Notes: generated by a model from the letters alone, not told the origin. Counted from the stretch's first letter, positions 18,644 through 28,777 are shown. The stretch: 64,000 bases of DNA from Actinoalloteichus hoggarensis (GCF_002234535.1 NZ_CP022521.1:6370001-6434000), one strand, 5' to 3'. Numbers and translations are program-made.

Positions 18644-19458
18644 CATTATTTCGCGATCGAGCGTAACGGACGCGAGGGTCGCGGCCCGACCCGCGGGCCG
18701 AACATCCGGATGAAGCCCGCAGGGGAACGGGGTGAAGCCGCAGATCAGCACACCATGCGTCGGTGTGGTGAGCGACTCGTCACCAGCGCGACGCCCGGTG
18801 CCTCGATCCCGACCGGACGCGATCCCGAGGGGAGCGGGCGCGAGGATCGATCGGCTGCGGACAGGCGGTCGACAGCCGGCACGACACAGCGAGGCGAGGA
18901 CCACGTGTCTGCCGGACGCCGCTCCGGAATCCTCGGCCAGGCGGAAGAGGATGTCGGGACGAATCACAGGGCAGGCATCGAGCAGGCACGGCATGGCTCA
19001 GGCGCACGGTTCGAGACAGCCGCCGAGCCGACCTCACGTCACCGCGACGGCCTGACGGCTCGACCGCCGATCGGACACGGTGGTCCCCCGTTCGGCGCCG
19101 CGAGCCGATGACGGGGCCCCGACGACAGGGGTGCCGACGACGGGGATCCGATGCCCGGCCCGGGCGCCGACGGCCGGCGACGCGGCAGCCGCCCGCGGTC
19201 CCCGGCACCGAGCCGTCGGTCCGCCGTCGGGCGGCCCGACACGGCGCCACCCGACACGGCATCGCCTCCACCAGGCACTCACCGTCGGCGGGCACGGCGA
19301 CGCGGGACCGGATTCGGCGCCCCATCACCGGCGACGGACACCGGAATCACCACGACGATCATGGCTACGGGCGCCCGACACTTCGGCCGGGCGCTCTGCT
19401 TCGGCCGGGCGGCCGCGCGCGGCGGCCACGCCCGGCCGTCCTGGCCTGTGGTCGCCCC
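18644..19458. other. 815-bp region without a supported gene
   Basis: Between the SMR promoter and the stop of the second sigma-partner gene. All reading frames here are Arg/Pro/Gly-rich, lack ribosome sites and show no domain pattern. No hairpin, tRNA or repeat stands out. Confidence 0.4.
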
Positions 19459-20169
19459 CTACAGGCGGTCGGCGATCCGGGCCAGCAGCTCACCGATCTC
19501 GTCGGCATGCGGAGCGTCGGCCGAGCCCTGTCCGGGCTCCACCGTCACCGTCAGCAGCTCGCCGTCCGCCGTGGAGATGGAGGCGTTCACTCCGTCCGTC
19601 GGAAGCTCGGCGGCGGTAGGGCTCCCAGCGGGCTCCGGTGCCAGCACGATCGACAGAACACCGATGCCCGAGTCGTCCTGCACCTCGACGCTCACTCCCC
19701 TGGCACCGGGCAGACAGTCCAGGTCGGCGGGCCGCGGCGTCTCGTCGGCGACCGCGGGCAGCTCTTGGGCCAGCAACCCCGCGAGCATCGGGTCCGCCTC
19801 TCCGCAGCCCTGTTGGAACGCCGGTTCGACGCGGCTGATCGGCGGCTCCGCTCCGGTGTCCGGAGCAGACGAGTCCGCGCCGGGCAGCGGCTGCACCATG
19901 ACGCTGGGGGTCCTCGGGTCCTCCTCGCCGGACTCCTCCTGCGCCAGTTGTCCCGCAGGTCCCGGCCCGTCGAATCCGGGCAGCAGTCCGCCCCAGACCA
20001 GTCCGCCGGTCAACACGGCGACGCCGAGCACCGAGCCGCCTGCCGCCGCCATCCGCCGCCGTACGGTCACCCGGTGCGACGTGCGCACGATGTCCTGCTC
20101 GTCGAACGAGGCGGGTGGCGCATCGCCGACCGCATCCTGGAACAGCCCGGACAGCTTCTTCTCATCCAT
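19459..20169 (-). CDS. membrane-anchored partner of second ECF sigma factor (probable anti-sigma)
   Basis: 236 residues from ATG 20169. The cytoplasmic start DEKKLSGLFQDAVGDAPPASFDEQDIVRTSHRVTVRRR precedes one membrane helix (about 38-60). The rest is an acidic extracytoplasmic domain with two Cys (QQGCGEADP and LDCLPGARG), which could form a disulfide. It lies 39 bp downstream of its sigma gene. Same architecture as the 13.6-kb partner but little visible sequence identity outside the membrane-proximal part. Anti-sigma function is inferred from context. Confidence 0.68.
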   Translation of the reverse strand: MDEKKLSGLFQDAVGDAPPASFDEQDIVRTSHRVTVRRRMAAAGGSVLGVAVLTGGLVWGGLLPGFDGPGPAGQLAQEESGEEDPRTPSVMVQPLPGADSSAPDTGAEPPISRVEPAFQQGCGEADPMLAGLLAQELPAVADETPRPADLDCLPGARGVSVEVQDDSGIGVLSIVLAPEPAGSPTAAELPTDGVNASISTADGELLTVTVEPGQGSADAPHADEIGELLARIADRL

Positions 20170-20208
20170 CCGAACTCACCTCCTCGCGGCACCGGACGGC
20201 CGTCCAGC

Positions 20209-20727
20209 TCATGATGCCGACCTCAGATCATCCAAAGCATCGCCGAGCACGTTCCGCAGCGACTCCAGACCTCGGGCGGTCTGGCTCTTCACCGTGCCCT
20301 CGGTGCAGCCGAGCACCGCCGCCACGCCCGACACGTCCAGTCCCTCCAGGAACCGCAGCACCAGCACGGCGCGCTGTCGCGGCGCCACCTGCTGAAGCCC
20401 GGCCAGCAGGGTCTGTCTGGTGGTCACCCGGTCCGCCGTCCCCGGCGCGCTGTCCGGCTGGTCCGGCAGCTGCTCGACGAAGTGCTCTCGTCGCCACGGC
20501 CGCCGCGTCTCGTCGATCATCGCCCGGACCACGACCCGGCGGACGTAGGCGTCCAACGCCTCCCGGTCACGGATCTTGTGCCACCGCCGGTGCAGCGTCA
20601 CGAAGGCAGTCTGGGCGAGGTCGTCAGCGCGGTGCCAGTCGCCGCACAGCAGATATGCCATCCGACGCACCGCCTCCCGCCGAGCCGCGAAGTACGTCGC
20701 GAACTCCTGCTCCTCACGCTGATCCAC
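20209..20727 (-). CDS. SigE-family ECF RNA polymerase sigma factor
   Basis: 172 residues. GTG at 20727 is chosen because GGAGAG lies 6 nt upstream; an in-frame ATG at 20790 is possible. Region 2 is RRMAYLLCGDWHRADDLAQTAFVTLHRRWHKI and region 4 is VAPRQRAVLVLRFLEGLDVSGVAAVLGCTEGTVKSQTARGLESL. Clearly paralogous to the sigma factor at 14.5-15.0 kb (shared CGDWHxAxDL and RRPWRR). Divergent from the threonine aldolase gene across 244 bp. Confidence 0.9.
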   Translation of the reverse strand: MDQREEQEFATYFAARREAVRRMAYLLCGDWHRADDLAQTAFVTLHRRWHKIRDREALDAYVRRVVVRAMIDETRRPWRREHFVEQLPDQPDSAPGTADRVTTRQTLLAGLQQVAPRQRAVLVLRFLEGLDVSGVAAVLGCTEGTVKSQTARGLESLRNVLGDALDDLRSAS

Positions 20728-20971
20728 GCGGAACTCTCCGCTCCTGGTCTCTCTGTCTTCAGACGGAACATCCGCGTCAGACGGTTGCATGTACACGTCC
20801 GACTCGCCGAGCCGGCCCGCTCGAAGCGGCTCGCGGTCGGTGGACGCCGTCGCATCCGAGGGTGTCGCGTCGGGCGCGCGGACCGCCGTGCCGGACCATC
20901 GCCCGCCGACGGCGAACCTCCGGCGCAACGCCATCTTCGCACCGAACTTCCGGCTGTGGTGTGATCTGTTC

Positions 20972-21985
20972 GTGACCAAACTACCGCCTATCGATCTCCG
21001 TTCCGATACCGTCACCCGCCCCGACAAGGCCATGCGCAGCGCCATGGCCGACGCCGAGGTGGGCGACGACGTCCTCGACGGCGACCCGACCATGCGTGCG
21101 CTGGAGGAGCGGGTGGCGGGTCTGCTCGGCACGGCTGCCGCGCTGTGGGTGCCGACCGGCTGCATGGGCAACGCCATCGCGCTGATGCTCCATCTCCGGC
21201 GGGGCGACGTCTTCCTCGCCGCCGAGCACTCCCACGTGCTGCACAACGAGCTGGGCACCGCCGCCTGGCTGGCGGGCGGGATGCCCCGCACCCTGCCGTG
21301 GACCGACGGAGCCGGGCGCATCTCGCCGTCGGACGTCACCGAGGCGGCGTCGGCCGAGGGGCCGTACTACTCGCTGCGCACCACGCTGCTCTGCCTGGAG
21401 AACACGCACAACGCCGCGGGCGGGATCGTGACGCCGCCCGACGAGCACGCGCTGCTCGTGTCGGCGGCGGCCGCCGGCGGGCTGCGTGTGCATCTGGACG
21501 GGGCCCGGCTGTGGCATGCCGCGATCGCGATGGAGGTGCCGCCCGCGGCACTGACCGTCGGCGTCGACACCGTTCAGGTCTGCCTGAGCAAGGGGCTGGG
21601 GGCACCCGTCGGATCGGTCATCGCCGGTTCCGCCGAGTTCATCGCCGAGGCCCGCCGCGTGCGCAAGATGCTCGGCGGCGGTGTCCGGCAGGGCGGCGTC
21701 CTCGCGGCGGCGGGCCTGGTGGCGCTGGACCGCCTCGATCAGCTGGAACGGGATCACGCCAACGCGACCTTCCTGGCCAAGGGGCTGGTCGAGCTGGGAT
21801 GGGAGGTCGACCAGCCGCAGACCAACATCGTGCTCGCTTCGGTCGCCGACGTCAGATCCACGCTGGAACAGCTGGCGAGTCAGGGCGTCCTGGCCACCCC
21901 CATGGCCGGGCGGGTCCGCTTCGTCACGCATCGAGACGTCACCCGAGGCGACCTGCGCACGGTGCTACGGCGCATCGCCCGCTGA
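20972..21985 (+). CDS. low-specificity L-threonine aldolase
   Basis: PLP enzyme of fold type I that splits L-threonine or allo-threonine to glycine and acetaldehyde. 337 residues from GTG 20972, which places IDLRSDTVTRPDKAMRSAMADAEVGDD, the family start, at residue 6. The PLP lysine is in CLSKGLGAPVGSV; VHLDGARLWHA carries the cofactor-binding Asp and Arg. No good ribosome site precedes the GTG. Longer in-frame starts would add Arg-rich residues outside the family. Confidence 0.92.
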   Translation: MTKLPPIDLRSDTVTRPDKAMRSAMADAEVGDDVLDGDPTMRALEERVAGLLGTAAALWVPTGCMGNAIALMLHLRRGDVFLAAEHSHVLHNELGTAAWLAGGMPRTLPWTDGAGRISPSDVTEAASAEGPYYSLRTTLLCLENTHNAAGGIVTPPDEHALLVSAAAAGGLRVHLDGARLWHAAIAMEVPPAALTVGVDTVQVCLSKGLGAPVGSVIAGSAEFIAEARRVRKMLGGGVRQGGVLAAAGLVALDRLDQLERDHANATFLAKGLVELGWEVDQPQTNIVLASVADVRSTLEQLASQGVLATPMAGRVRFVTHRDVTRGDLRTVLRRIAR

Positions 21986-22165
21986 CGCGCCGCCCGGTGC
22001 CCTTGCGGCGAGGCGCCATGCGCTGCGGCGAGCCGCCGCCCGAGCACCCGCGCCCCTTCGCCTCAGCCCTTCCGGAGGCAAGCCTCGGGCGGACGACCGC
22101 CCTCGTCTCCGCGAGGATGAAGGCCCACGAGCACGAGACCACGCCGAGACCAACTGGAGGACGCC

Positions 22166-22783
22166 ATGCCCACCACGGAGACCGACATCCGCTGGGTGGT
22201 ATTCGACTACGGCGAGGTGATCAGCCGCCGCACGACGGCACTGCCCGACCTCGCCGCGATCCTCGGAGTCGACCCGACGCGGTTCGAAGCGGCCTACTGG
22301 GCGGCTCGTGATCCGTACGACCGAGGCTGCTCGGATCTCGACTACTGGAGCTCCGTGGGCGATCGGCTGGGCGTCGAGGTCACCGAGGACGTCTCCGCCA
22401 CGCTGACCCGCATCGACATCGCGGGCTGGCTCCACACCGACGCCGAGACCGAGCGGCTGCTCGCGGAGCTGGACGAGCGCGGCGTGCCGTTAGCGCTGCT
22501 CTCCAACGCACCGACGAGCTTCGCGCGGACCGCCGAGCAGCAGCCGTGGACTCGCCACTTCCAGACGCTCGTCTTCTCGGGCGACCTGCGTATCGCGAAG
22601 CCGGACCCGGAGATCTGGCGGGGGCTGGTCGAACGACTCGACACCGAACCCGGGCACTGTCTCTTCCTGGACGACCGCGAGGCGAACGTGGTCGGTGCCA
22701 GGACCGCGGGTCTGTGGGCCGAGGCCTGGAGCAGCGCGGCGGGCATCCGCGGCCGGTTGGCGGAGCTGGGCGTCCTCGCCTGA
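22166..22783 (+). CDS. HAD-superfamily hydrolase
   Basis: 205 residues from ATG 22166, with ACTGGAGG upstream. HAD motifs: I, VVFDYGEVI, the DxG variant seen in YihX-like and epoxide-hydrolase-N-terminal-like members instead of DxD; II, LALLSNAP; III, the lysine in IAKPDPEIW; IV, CLFLDDREANV. The small helical cap (residues about 20-90) places it in HAD-IA. Probably a small-molecule phosphatase; the third-position Gly in motif I makes the general-acid Asp absent, so activity should not be assumed. Confidence 0.88.
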   Translation: MPTTETDIRWVVFDYGEVISRRTTALPDLAAILGVDPTRFEAAYWAARDPYDRGCSDLDYWSSVGDRLGVEVTEDVSATLTRIDIAGWLHTDAETERLLAELDERGVPLALLSNAPTSFARTAEQQPWTRHFQTLVFSGDLRIAKPDPEIWRGLVERLDTEPGHCLFLDDREANVVGARTAGLWAEAWSSAAGIRGRLAELGVLA

Positions 22784-22790
22784 GACCAGA

Positions 22791-22830
22791 TTCGCCGAGC
22801 AGGGTCGCACGGCGACCCGCGCTCGGCGAA
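22791..22830 (+). terminator. strong two-part hairpin after HAD gene
   Basis: TTCGCCGAGC (22791-22800) pairs with GCTCGGCGAA (22821-22830), and inside it GGGTCGC pairs with GCGACCC around ACG. It begins 8 nt after the HAD stop. No U-tract. Confidence 0.8.
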
Positions 22831-22983
22831 GCCGTTCCCGAAGCGGCGTCCGGCGCCGGGGGGCGTCCCGCCCAGCCCGGCGACCGACACACCGATCCCG
22901 CCGGGCGGGATCGTGCCGGAGTACGCCGGGGAGTCCGCCGATCGCATCCGTCCCGGACACGCCCGGGCCGAGTCGGACGCGGG

Positions 22984-23157
22984 CTACGGGAGCTGCTTCT
23001 TACCGCCGCTCTTGATCGCCCCCACCGCCGCCGTGATCACGAACAGCACGCCGCCCACGATCGCCAGCCAGAACAGTCCCTTGACGACGGCGCCCAGTAC
23101 GGAGAGTGCCAGCCAGACGACGAGCAGGACGCCGACGACCTTCCACACAGTCGACAC
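22984..23157 (-). CDS. 57-residue hydrophobic membrane protein
   Basis: Start GTG 23157 has GGAGG 7 nt upstream. The 57-residue product (STVWKVVGVLLVVWLALSVL, then AVVKGLFWLAIVGGVLFVITAAVGAI, then GGKKQLP) has two membrane helices and a basic tail. Similar tiny hydrophobic proteins are widespread in streptomycetes and relatives, with no known function. Convergent with the HAD gene. Confidence 0.75.
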   Translation of the reverse strand: MSTVWKVVGVLLVVWLALSVLGAVVKGLFWLAIVGGVLFVITAAVGAIKSGGKKQLP

Positions 23158-23541
23158 GAAAGAGCCTCCATTCCACGGCGCGGGAGCGCCGCCTCTCCAG
23201 CTTCGCACGAGCCGAGGCGGGAACGCGGACTCGACTCCAGACTTCAGGGAAAGCTCAGGGCATCCCCGATCCCGGCCGGCGGAGGACCACACGGAGAGGG
23301 CGGCGTGACAGCCGACACCACGGGTCTCCGCCGCGGCGGCAGGCGGCGCGGCGGCGTTCGGCAGGCGGGAGTCGCGCGGCAGGCGCCGACCCCGGGCAGG
23401 CGACAGGGGCGAGCCGGCGCCTGCCGCGCCGCGAGGGCGGGCCGATCTCGACGGCGAGACAGCGGTGCACGACGTCGGTCCCGACGGACGTCCGCACCAC
23501 GCCCGCCCCGGGTCAGGCGGGCAAGACCTAACCTGACTCCC

Positions 23542-24717
23542 ATGTCAGCAGCCCTCGATCCACTGCGCGCCGCGACCCGGGCGCAGGTTCCGCCGTTCTA
23601 CGTGATGAACGTCGTCTCGGCCGCCGCACGACGAGCCAGGGAGCACGGCGACGTGGTGTCGCTCGTCGCCGGACAGCCGTCCACTCCCGCACCCGGCCCG
23701 GTCCGCGCCGCCGCCGCCGAGGCGCTGGCCACCACCTCCCTCGGTTACACCGAACAGCTCGGCACTCGTGAGCTGCGGACCGCCGTCGCCGGTCACTACC
23801 GGACTCGGTACGACCTGACCGTCGACCCGGAGGAGGTCGTCATCACCTCGGGCGCCTCGGGTGCGTTCCTGCTCGCCTTCCTCGCCTGTTTCGAGGCCGG
23901 GGACCGGGTGGCGCTGGCCCGCCCCGGCTACCCGGCCTACCGCAACATCCTGCGGGCGCTGGGCTGCGAGGTCGTCGAACTGCCCACCGGGCCGGAGACG
24001 CGATTCCAGCCGACGGCGGCCATGCTGGCGGCGCTGGACGAGCCGGTGCGCGGGCTGATCGTGGCCAGCCCGGCCAATCCGAGCGGCAGCGTGGTCAGCC
24101 CCGAGGAGCTTCGCGCGCTGTCCGACTGGTGCGGGATCAACGGCGTGCGGCTGATCAGCGACGAGATCTATCACGGCATCTCCTACGGCGCCCGGACCGC
24201 TTCGGCCCGGCAGTTCACCCCCGACGCCGTCGTCGTGCACTCCTTCTCGAAGTACTGGTCGATGACGGGCTGGCGGCTGGGCTGGGCGCTGGTGCCCGAG
24301 GGCCTGCGGTCGGCCGTCGCCGCGCTGGCAGGCAACTTCACCGTCTGCCCGTCCTCGCTCGCCCAGCAGGCGGCGCTCGCCGCGTTCACCCCGGAGAGCT
24401 ACGCGGAGGCCGACGCACAGGTCGTGCGCTACCGCACGAATCGGGACCTGCTGCTGCGCGGACTGGCCGAGCTGGGCATCGCCCGGATCGCCCCCGCCGA
24501 CGGCGCGTTCTACGTCTACGCCGACGTATCGCATCTCACCGACGACAGCATGGGGTTCTGCGAGCGGCTGCTGGCCGACACGGGGGTGGCCGTCGTGCCG
24601 GGCATCGACTTCGATCCCGTCGACGGCGGGCGGTTCGTGCGCATGTCGGTGGCGGGCTCGACGGAGGACGTCGCCGAGGCGCTGCGCAGGCTCGGCCCGT
24701 GGTTGGACCGCGGCTGA
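23542..24717 (+). CDS. class I/II PLP-dependent aminotransferase
   Basis: 391 residues from ATG 23542. The PLP lysine lies in SFSKYWSMTGWRLGW; other cofactor contacts are GASGAFLLAF (phosphate), SPANPSGSVV and LISDEIYHGISY (Asp/Tyr), and the substrate-carboxylate Arg is in GGRFVRMSVAG. Pattern is closest to aspartate/aromatic-type fold I enzymes; substrate undetermined. TAACCT ends exactly 7 nt before the ATG with no Shine-Dalgarno, the signature of a leaderless mRNA. Confidence 0.9.
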   Translation: MSAALDPLRAATRAQVPPFYVMNVVSAAARRAREHGDVVSLVAGQPSTPAPGPVRAAAAEALATTSLGYTEQLGTRELRTAVAGHYRTRYDLTVDPEEVVITSGASGAFLLAFLACFEAGDRVALARPGYPAYRNILRALGCEVVELPTGPETRFQPTAAMLAALDEPVRGLIVASPANPSGSVVSPEELRALSDWCGINGVRLISDEIYHGISYGARTASARQFTPDAVVVHSFSKYWSMTGWRLGWALVPEGLRSAVAALAGNFTVCPSSLAQQAALAAFTPESYAEADAQVVRYRTNRDLLLRGLAELGIARIAPADGAFYVYADVSHLTDDSMGFCERLLADTGVAVVPGIDFDPVDGGRFVRMSVAGSTEDVAEALRRLGPWLDRG

Positions 24718-24843
24718 CCCGGCGCGTTCGGCGCGGCTCGGGCGGGCGGCACTCGGCGGGTCCGGCGCTCAGCACGTCCGGGTTCGGCTCGGCTGTCCGG
24801 CGCGGCGGGTCCGCTCGCCCGCGCCGGCCGCCGTTCCTCCTCG

Positions 24844-25335
24844 TCAGCGCGCGATCCTGCGCAGCGCGTCCAGCAGCTCGTCCGCGCGCCGGGTGACGAC
24901 GACATAGTCCTCACCCGACGTCGTCCTGACCCGCACGCGTGTTCCCCGACCCATGATCAGCACCCGCCCGGACCTGGTCCGTCGCCAGCCCACACCGCCG
25001 TAGAACATGCCGGAGACCTCGCCGAGCTGCTCCACGTCGCTGATGTCGGCGGCCGCGATGGTGCGACGGTTGAAGGGACGCAGGCTGAGCAGCAGCATGT
25101 CGTCCGCCACCAGCACGACGCCCGCCACCGGCAGGAGCACGGCGACGATCAGCAGGCCGATGAGCGCCGCGACGATGGCCCCCGCCGGCCCCTCGTCACC
25201 GGTCGTATAGGACAGGACGCCCGCGGCGATCGTCGTCAGACCGCTGAACAGGACGACCAACCGAAGCCACAGCGGCGGGTACCTCTTCTCATGGAACAAG
25301 GCCCCGGCTGGACGTGGTCGCCTGTCTGTCGTCAT
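24844..25335 (-). CDS. two-helix membrane protein with PH-like C-terminus, unknown function
   Basis: 163 residues from ATG 25335, with AGAGGA upstream. Two membrane helices (about 23-44 and 50-78) are followed by a cytoplasmic domain of about 85 residues with alternating strands (LLLSLRPFNRRTIAAADISDVEQLGEVSG, VLIMGRGTRVRVRTTSGEDYVVV) and a final helix ADELLDALRRI. This resembles bacterial PH-domain membrane proteins. Upstream, an unusually AT-rich TTAAGTTAATATT (25374-25386) is a likely promoter element. No function is known to me. Confidence 0.75.
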   Translation of the reverse strand: MTTDRRPRPAGALFHEKRYPPLWLRLVVLFSGLTTIAAGVLSYTTGDEGPAGAIVAALIGLLIVAVLLPVAGVVLVADDMLLLSLRPFNRRTIAAADISDVEQLGEVSGMFYGGVGWRRTRSGRVLIMGRGTRVRVRTTSGEDYVVVTRRADELLDALRRIAR

Positions 25336-25709
25336 GAGATCCTCTGTGTCGTCGCGCTGCGGTCGGGTTCACCTTAAGTTAATATTCGCAGCTCGAACGG
25401 GCGGTCCCGACGCGATCGACGGTCAGCCCGCCGCCAAAGGGCTCACGATGAGGCGCGAATCACCGGTCCGAACGCCGATCACCGAGCGATCGACGACGAC
25501 CGGCCCGCTCGCGAGCCCGATCACAGCCAGACCATCACGAGCGGCCGAGCCGCCGCACGCCGACGACCGGGCCGCCGAATCCGCAGGCCGCCGAGCGCGG
25601 ATCGTCGTGATGCCGGGGTGTCGGAGCGCTCCGACCCGCCGAGCGGGTCGGCCGCCCAGTGCCTCGGCCGCCGGCACATGCGCGCCGCGGCTCGCGCGGC
25701 CGACCTCGG
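25336..25709. other. 374-bp intergenic before purD stop
   Basis: Holds the promoter of the upstream membrane-protein gene (AT-rich patch at 25374-25386). Beyond that I see no gene or hairpin. Confidence 0.4.
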
Positions 25710-26981
25710 TCAGACGTTCGACCGTGCCGGGTCCGCGACCTCCCCGCGCACGGCCGCCGAGGCGATGTCGCCCCGGTGGTGCGAGCCGGTGATGTGCACC
25801 CCCGCCACCCGTCGGTAGGCGTCGTCCCTGGCCTCGGCGAGATCGGCGCCCGTGCCGACCACCGAGAGCACCCGCCCGCCCGAGGAGACCACCGCGCCGT
25901 CCTCACGACGCCGGGTGCCCGCGTGCAGCACACCGTCGGCCTCGCTGCCGCTGATGACGTCGCCGGTGCGCGGCCTGCCCGGATAGCCCTCGGCGGCGAT
26001 CACCACGGTGACGGCCGCGCCCGGCGCCCACTCCAGCGGCGGGAGATCCGCGAGGGTGCCCGCCGCCACCGAGGCCAGCACGGTGCTCAGCGGTGTGCGC
26101 AGCAGAGCGAGCACCGCCTGCGTCTCCGGGTCGCCGAAGCGGCAGTTGAACTCGATCACCTGGGGGCCGGCCTCCGTCAGCGCCAACCCCGCGTAGAGCA
26201 GTCCGGAGAAGGGCGTCCCGCGTCGGCCGAGCTCGTCGACGGTCGGCTGCACGACCTCGGCGACCACTCGATCCACCAGGCCCTCGTCCGCCCAGGGCAG
26301 CGGCGCGTAGGCGCCCATGCCGCCGGTGTTGGGCCCGGTATCGCCGTCGGCGACGCGCTTGAAGTCCTGAGCAGGCAGCAGCGGCACCACCGTGGCGCCG
26401 TCGACCAGGCAGAACAGCGAGGCCTCCGGGCCGTCGAGGAATTCCTCGAGCAGCACCGGGTGTCCGCCGTCCAGCAGGGTCAAGGCGTGCGCGCGGGCCT
26501 CGTCCACGTCGCGGGTCACCACGACGCCCTTGCCCGCCGCCAACCCGTCGTCCTTGACGACCCAGGTCGGGCCGAACCGGCCGAGAGCCGCGTCCAGGTG
26601 AGCGGGGTTGTCGACCACCTCGCTGTGCGCGGTCGGGACCTTCGCCGCCGCCATGACGTCCTTGGCGAAGGCCTTGGAGCCTTCGATGGCGGCGGCGGCC
26701 TTCGTCGGGCCGAAGCAGGCGACGCCCGCGGCGCGCAGAGCGTCGCCGAGCCCCGCGACCAGCGGAACCTCCGGGCCGACGACGACGAGGTCGGCGGCCC
26801 AGTTCGTCGCGGCGGAGACGACGGCGGCGGGATCGGCCGCGTCGACCCCCAGCGTCTCGGCGAGCGCGGCGATCCCCGCGTTGCCCGGGGCGACGGCCAA
26901 GGCGGTGACGGCGGGGTCCTGCGACAGCGCAAGCAGGATCGCGTGTTCGCGGGCACCGGAACCGATAACCAGGATTCGCAC
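25710..26981 (-). CDS. purD: phosphoribosylamine-glycine ligase
   Basis: ATP-grasp enzyme that joins phosphoribosylamine and glycine to GAR, the second step of purine synthesis. 423 residues from GTG 26981. Marks: [14 protein letters not shown] at the N-terminus, ATP-grasp residues in [15 protein letters not shown], the metal site [17 protein letters not shown], and the substrate loop [21 protein letters not shown] sits 7 nt upstream of the GTG and no Shine-Dalgarno is seen, so it is probably leaderless. Divergent from the Na+/H+ antiporter gene. Confidence 0.97.
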   Translation of the reverse strand: MRILVIGSGAREHAILLALSQDPAVTALAVAPGNAGIAALAETLGVDAADPAAVVSAATNWAADLVVVGPEVPLVAGLGDALRAAGVACFGPTKAAAAIEGSKAFAKDVMAAAKVPTAHSEVVDNPAHLDAALGRFGPTWVVKDDGLAAGKGVVVTRDVDEARAHALTLLDGGHPVLLEEFLDGPEASLFCLVDGATVVPLLPAQDFKRVADGDTGPNTGGMGAYAPLPWADEGLVDRVVAEVVQPTVDELGRRGTPFSGLLYAGLALTEAGPQVIEFNCRFGDPETQAVLALLRTPLSTVLASVAAGTLADLPPLEWAPGAAVTVVIAAEGYPGRPRTGDVISGSEADGVLHAGTRRREDGAVVSSGGRVLSVVGTGADLAEARDDAYRRVAGVHITGSHHRGDIASAAVRGEVADPARSNV

Positions 26982-27114
26982 GCCGAGCAGCGTAGTTCCG
27001 TCGTCCCCGCGGCGGCCTGCTACCCCGGGGCGACGCGCGCCGAGCCACCCGGCGGGGACTCGGGTTCCCGTTTACGGTCGGTGCGTCGTGAGCGTCGGAA
27101 GGCGGTGAGCAGGC

Positions 27115-28743
27115 GTGGGCCAGCTGCTGGTGGTGCTCTTCTGCGCCCTGCTGGTGACGGCCTTCGCCAAACGGAACAACCTGATCGCCCCGCTGCTGCT
27201 CGTCGGGGTCGGGCTGCTGGTCTCCCTGATCCCCGGACTGTCCGAGTTCGTGATCAATCCGGACCTGCTGCTGACGGTCGTGCTCCCGCCGCTGCTGTAC
27301 ACGGCGGCGCTGGACTCGTCGCTGATCAGCCTCAAGGGCAGCGTACGGCCGATCCTGCAGCTCGGCGTGGTCCTCGTGGTGGTCACGGCCGTCATCCTCG
27401 GCCTGCTCGCCGACCTGCTCATCCTGCACCTGCCGCTGGCCGCGGCGTTCGTGCTCGGCGCGGTGCTCGCCCCGCCCGACGCGGTGACCGCCGCCTCCGT
27501 CGGCCGCCGGATGGCCCTGCCCCGACGACTGATGACGGTGGTGACCGGCGAGAGTCTGATCAACGATGCCGTCGCGCTGACCATCTATCGGATCGCGCTG
27601 GCCGCGGCGCTGGGCGCGGCGACGACGCTCTCCGGCGGTTTCCTGATCTTCGCCCAGGCCGTGGTCATCGGCCTGCTGGTCGGTCTCGTGCTCGCCGTCG
27701 GCGTACGGCTGGCCTGGGAACGAATGTCCGGCAGCGACGCGGCGGGCCGGGTGGGCACGGCGATGAGCATCGTGCTGCCGTTCGGCGCCTACGGACTGGC
27801 CGAGGAGTTCCACGGGTCCGGGGTGCTCGCCGTGATCGCCGCGGGCCTGCACATCGGCCACCACTCACACAAGCTGGGTGCGCGGGAGCGCCTGGAGGTG
27901 CAGACCATCTGGCGGGCGGTGAACCTCCTGCTGGAGTGCGTCGTGTTCTCGCTGATCGGCCTGACCCTGCGGACGGTCATCGCCTCGTTGCGGGACGAGG
28001 GCCGCGACCTGCTGCAACTGATCGGCGCGTCCTTCCTCCTGTTGGCGGCGGCCATCCTCATCAGGATGGTCTGGCTGTTCGGCACGACCTACCTCCCGGT
28101 GGTCTCGTGGCTCCTCGGTCCGACCAACGGGCGACGGCGACCATCCTGGCGCGAGGTCATGGTGATGTCCTGGACCGGCATGCGGGGCGTCGTCACCCTC
28201 GCCGCGGCGGGAGCCGTGCCGCTGACCACGCTGGACGGCAGCCCGTTCCCGGCCAGGGACTCGATCCAGCTGACCGCCTTCGTGGTCACCGTCGGCACCC
28301 TGTTCGTGCAGGGGTTGACACTGCCGTGGCTCATCAGGCGGCTCGGCGTGAGCGATCCGACGGAGGAGGAGCAGGACGCGGCGAGCGAGATCGAGGCGCG
28401 ACGCAGCGCCATAAACGCGGCACTGCGTCGACTCGACGTGTTGATCGCGCAGGAGGACTTCCCCAGCGAGGCCGAGGCGGAGAAGGTCGCCCGCAGGCTG
28501 CGCACCAGCGTCCGGCTGGCGGGCGACGAGGCCATCCGACTGCTCGGCCAGAGCGAGTCGGAACGGCAGGAGAACTCTCAACGACTGTTCACCCGGCTCC
28601 GCCGCCAGTTGATCGACGCCCAGCGGGTGGAGCTGATCAGCTGGCGGGACAGCGGACGAATCGACGACGAGGTGCTGCGGCGCGTGCTACGCGAGTTGGA
28701 CCTCGAAGAGGCGGCGCTCTCCAATTCCTGGCGAAACCGCTGA
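27115..28743 (+). CDS. CPA1-family Na+/H+ antiporter
   Basis: 542 residues from GTG 27115. Twelve or so membrane helices, with the CPA1 core motifs LPPLLYTAALDSS, LAPPDAVTAASVGRRMALPRRLMTVVTGESLINDAVAL (ion-binding ND pair) and SWTGMRGVVTLAAAGAVPL. A cytoplasmic helical tail of about 130 residues (SDPTEEEQDAASEIEARR onward) is typical of NhaP-type exchangers and may be regulatory. Role: sodium/proton exchange and pH control. Operonic partners are not evident. Confidence 0.93.
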   Translation: MGQLLVVLFCALLVTAFAKRNNLIAPLLLVGVGLLVSLIPGLSEFVINPDLLLTVVLPPLLYTAALDSSLISLKGSVRPILQLGVVLVVVTAVILGLLADLLILHLPLAAAFVLGAVLAPPDAVTAASVGRRMALPRRLMTVVTGESLINDAVALTIYRIALAAALGAATTLSGGFLIFAQAVVIGLLVGLVLAVGVRLAWERMSGSDAAGRVGTAMSIVLPFGAYGLAEEFHGSGVLAVIAAGLHIGHHSHKLGARERLEVQTIWRAVNLLLECVVFSLIGLTLRTVIASLRDEGRDLLQLIGASFLLLAAAILIRMVWLFGTTYLPVVSWLLGPTNGRRRPSWREVMVMSWTGMRGVVTLAAAGAVPLTTLDGSPFPARDSIQLTAFVVTVGTLFVQGLTLPWLIRRLGVSDPTEEEQDAASEIEARRSAINAALRRLDVLIAQEDFPSEAEAEKVARRLRTSVRLAGDEAIRLLGQSESERQENSQRLFTRLRRQLIDAQRVELISWRDSGRIDDEVLRRVLRELDLEEAALSNSWRNR

Positions 28744-28777
28744 GGGCCCCCGCAGGCGGACGGCGAACTCCCGCAGG

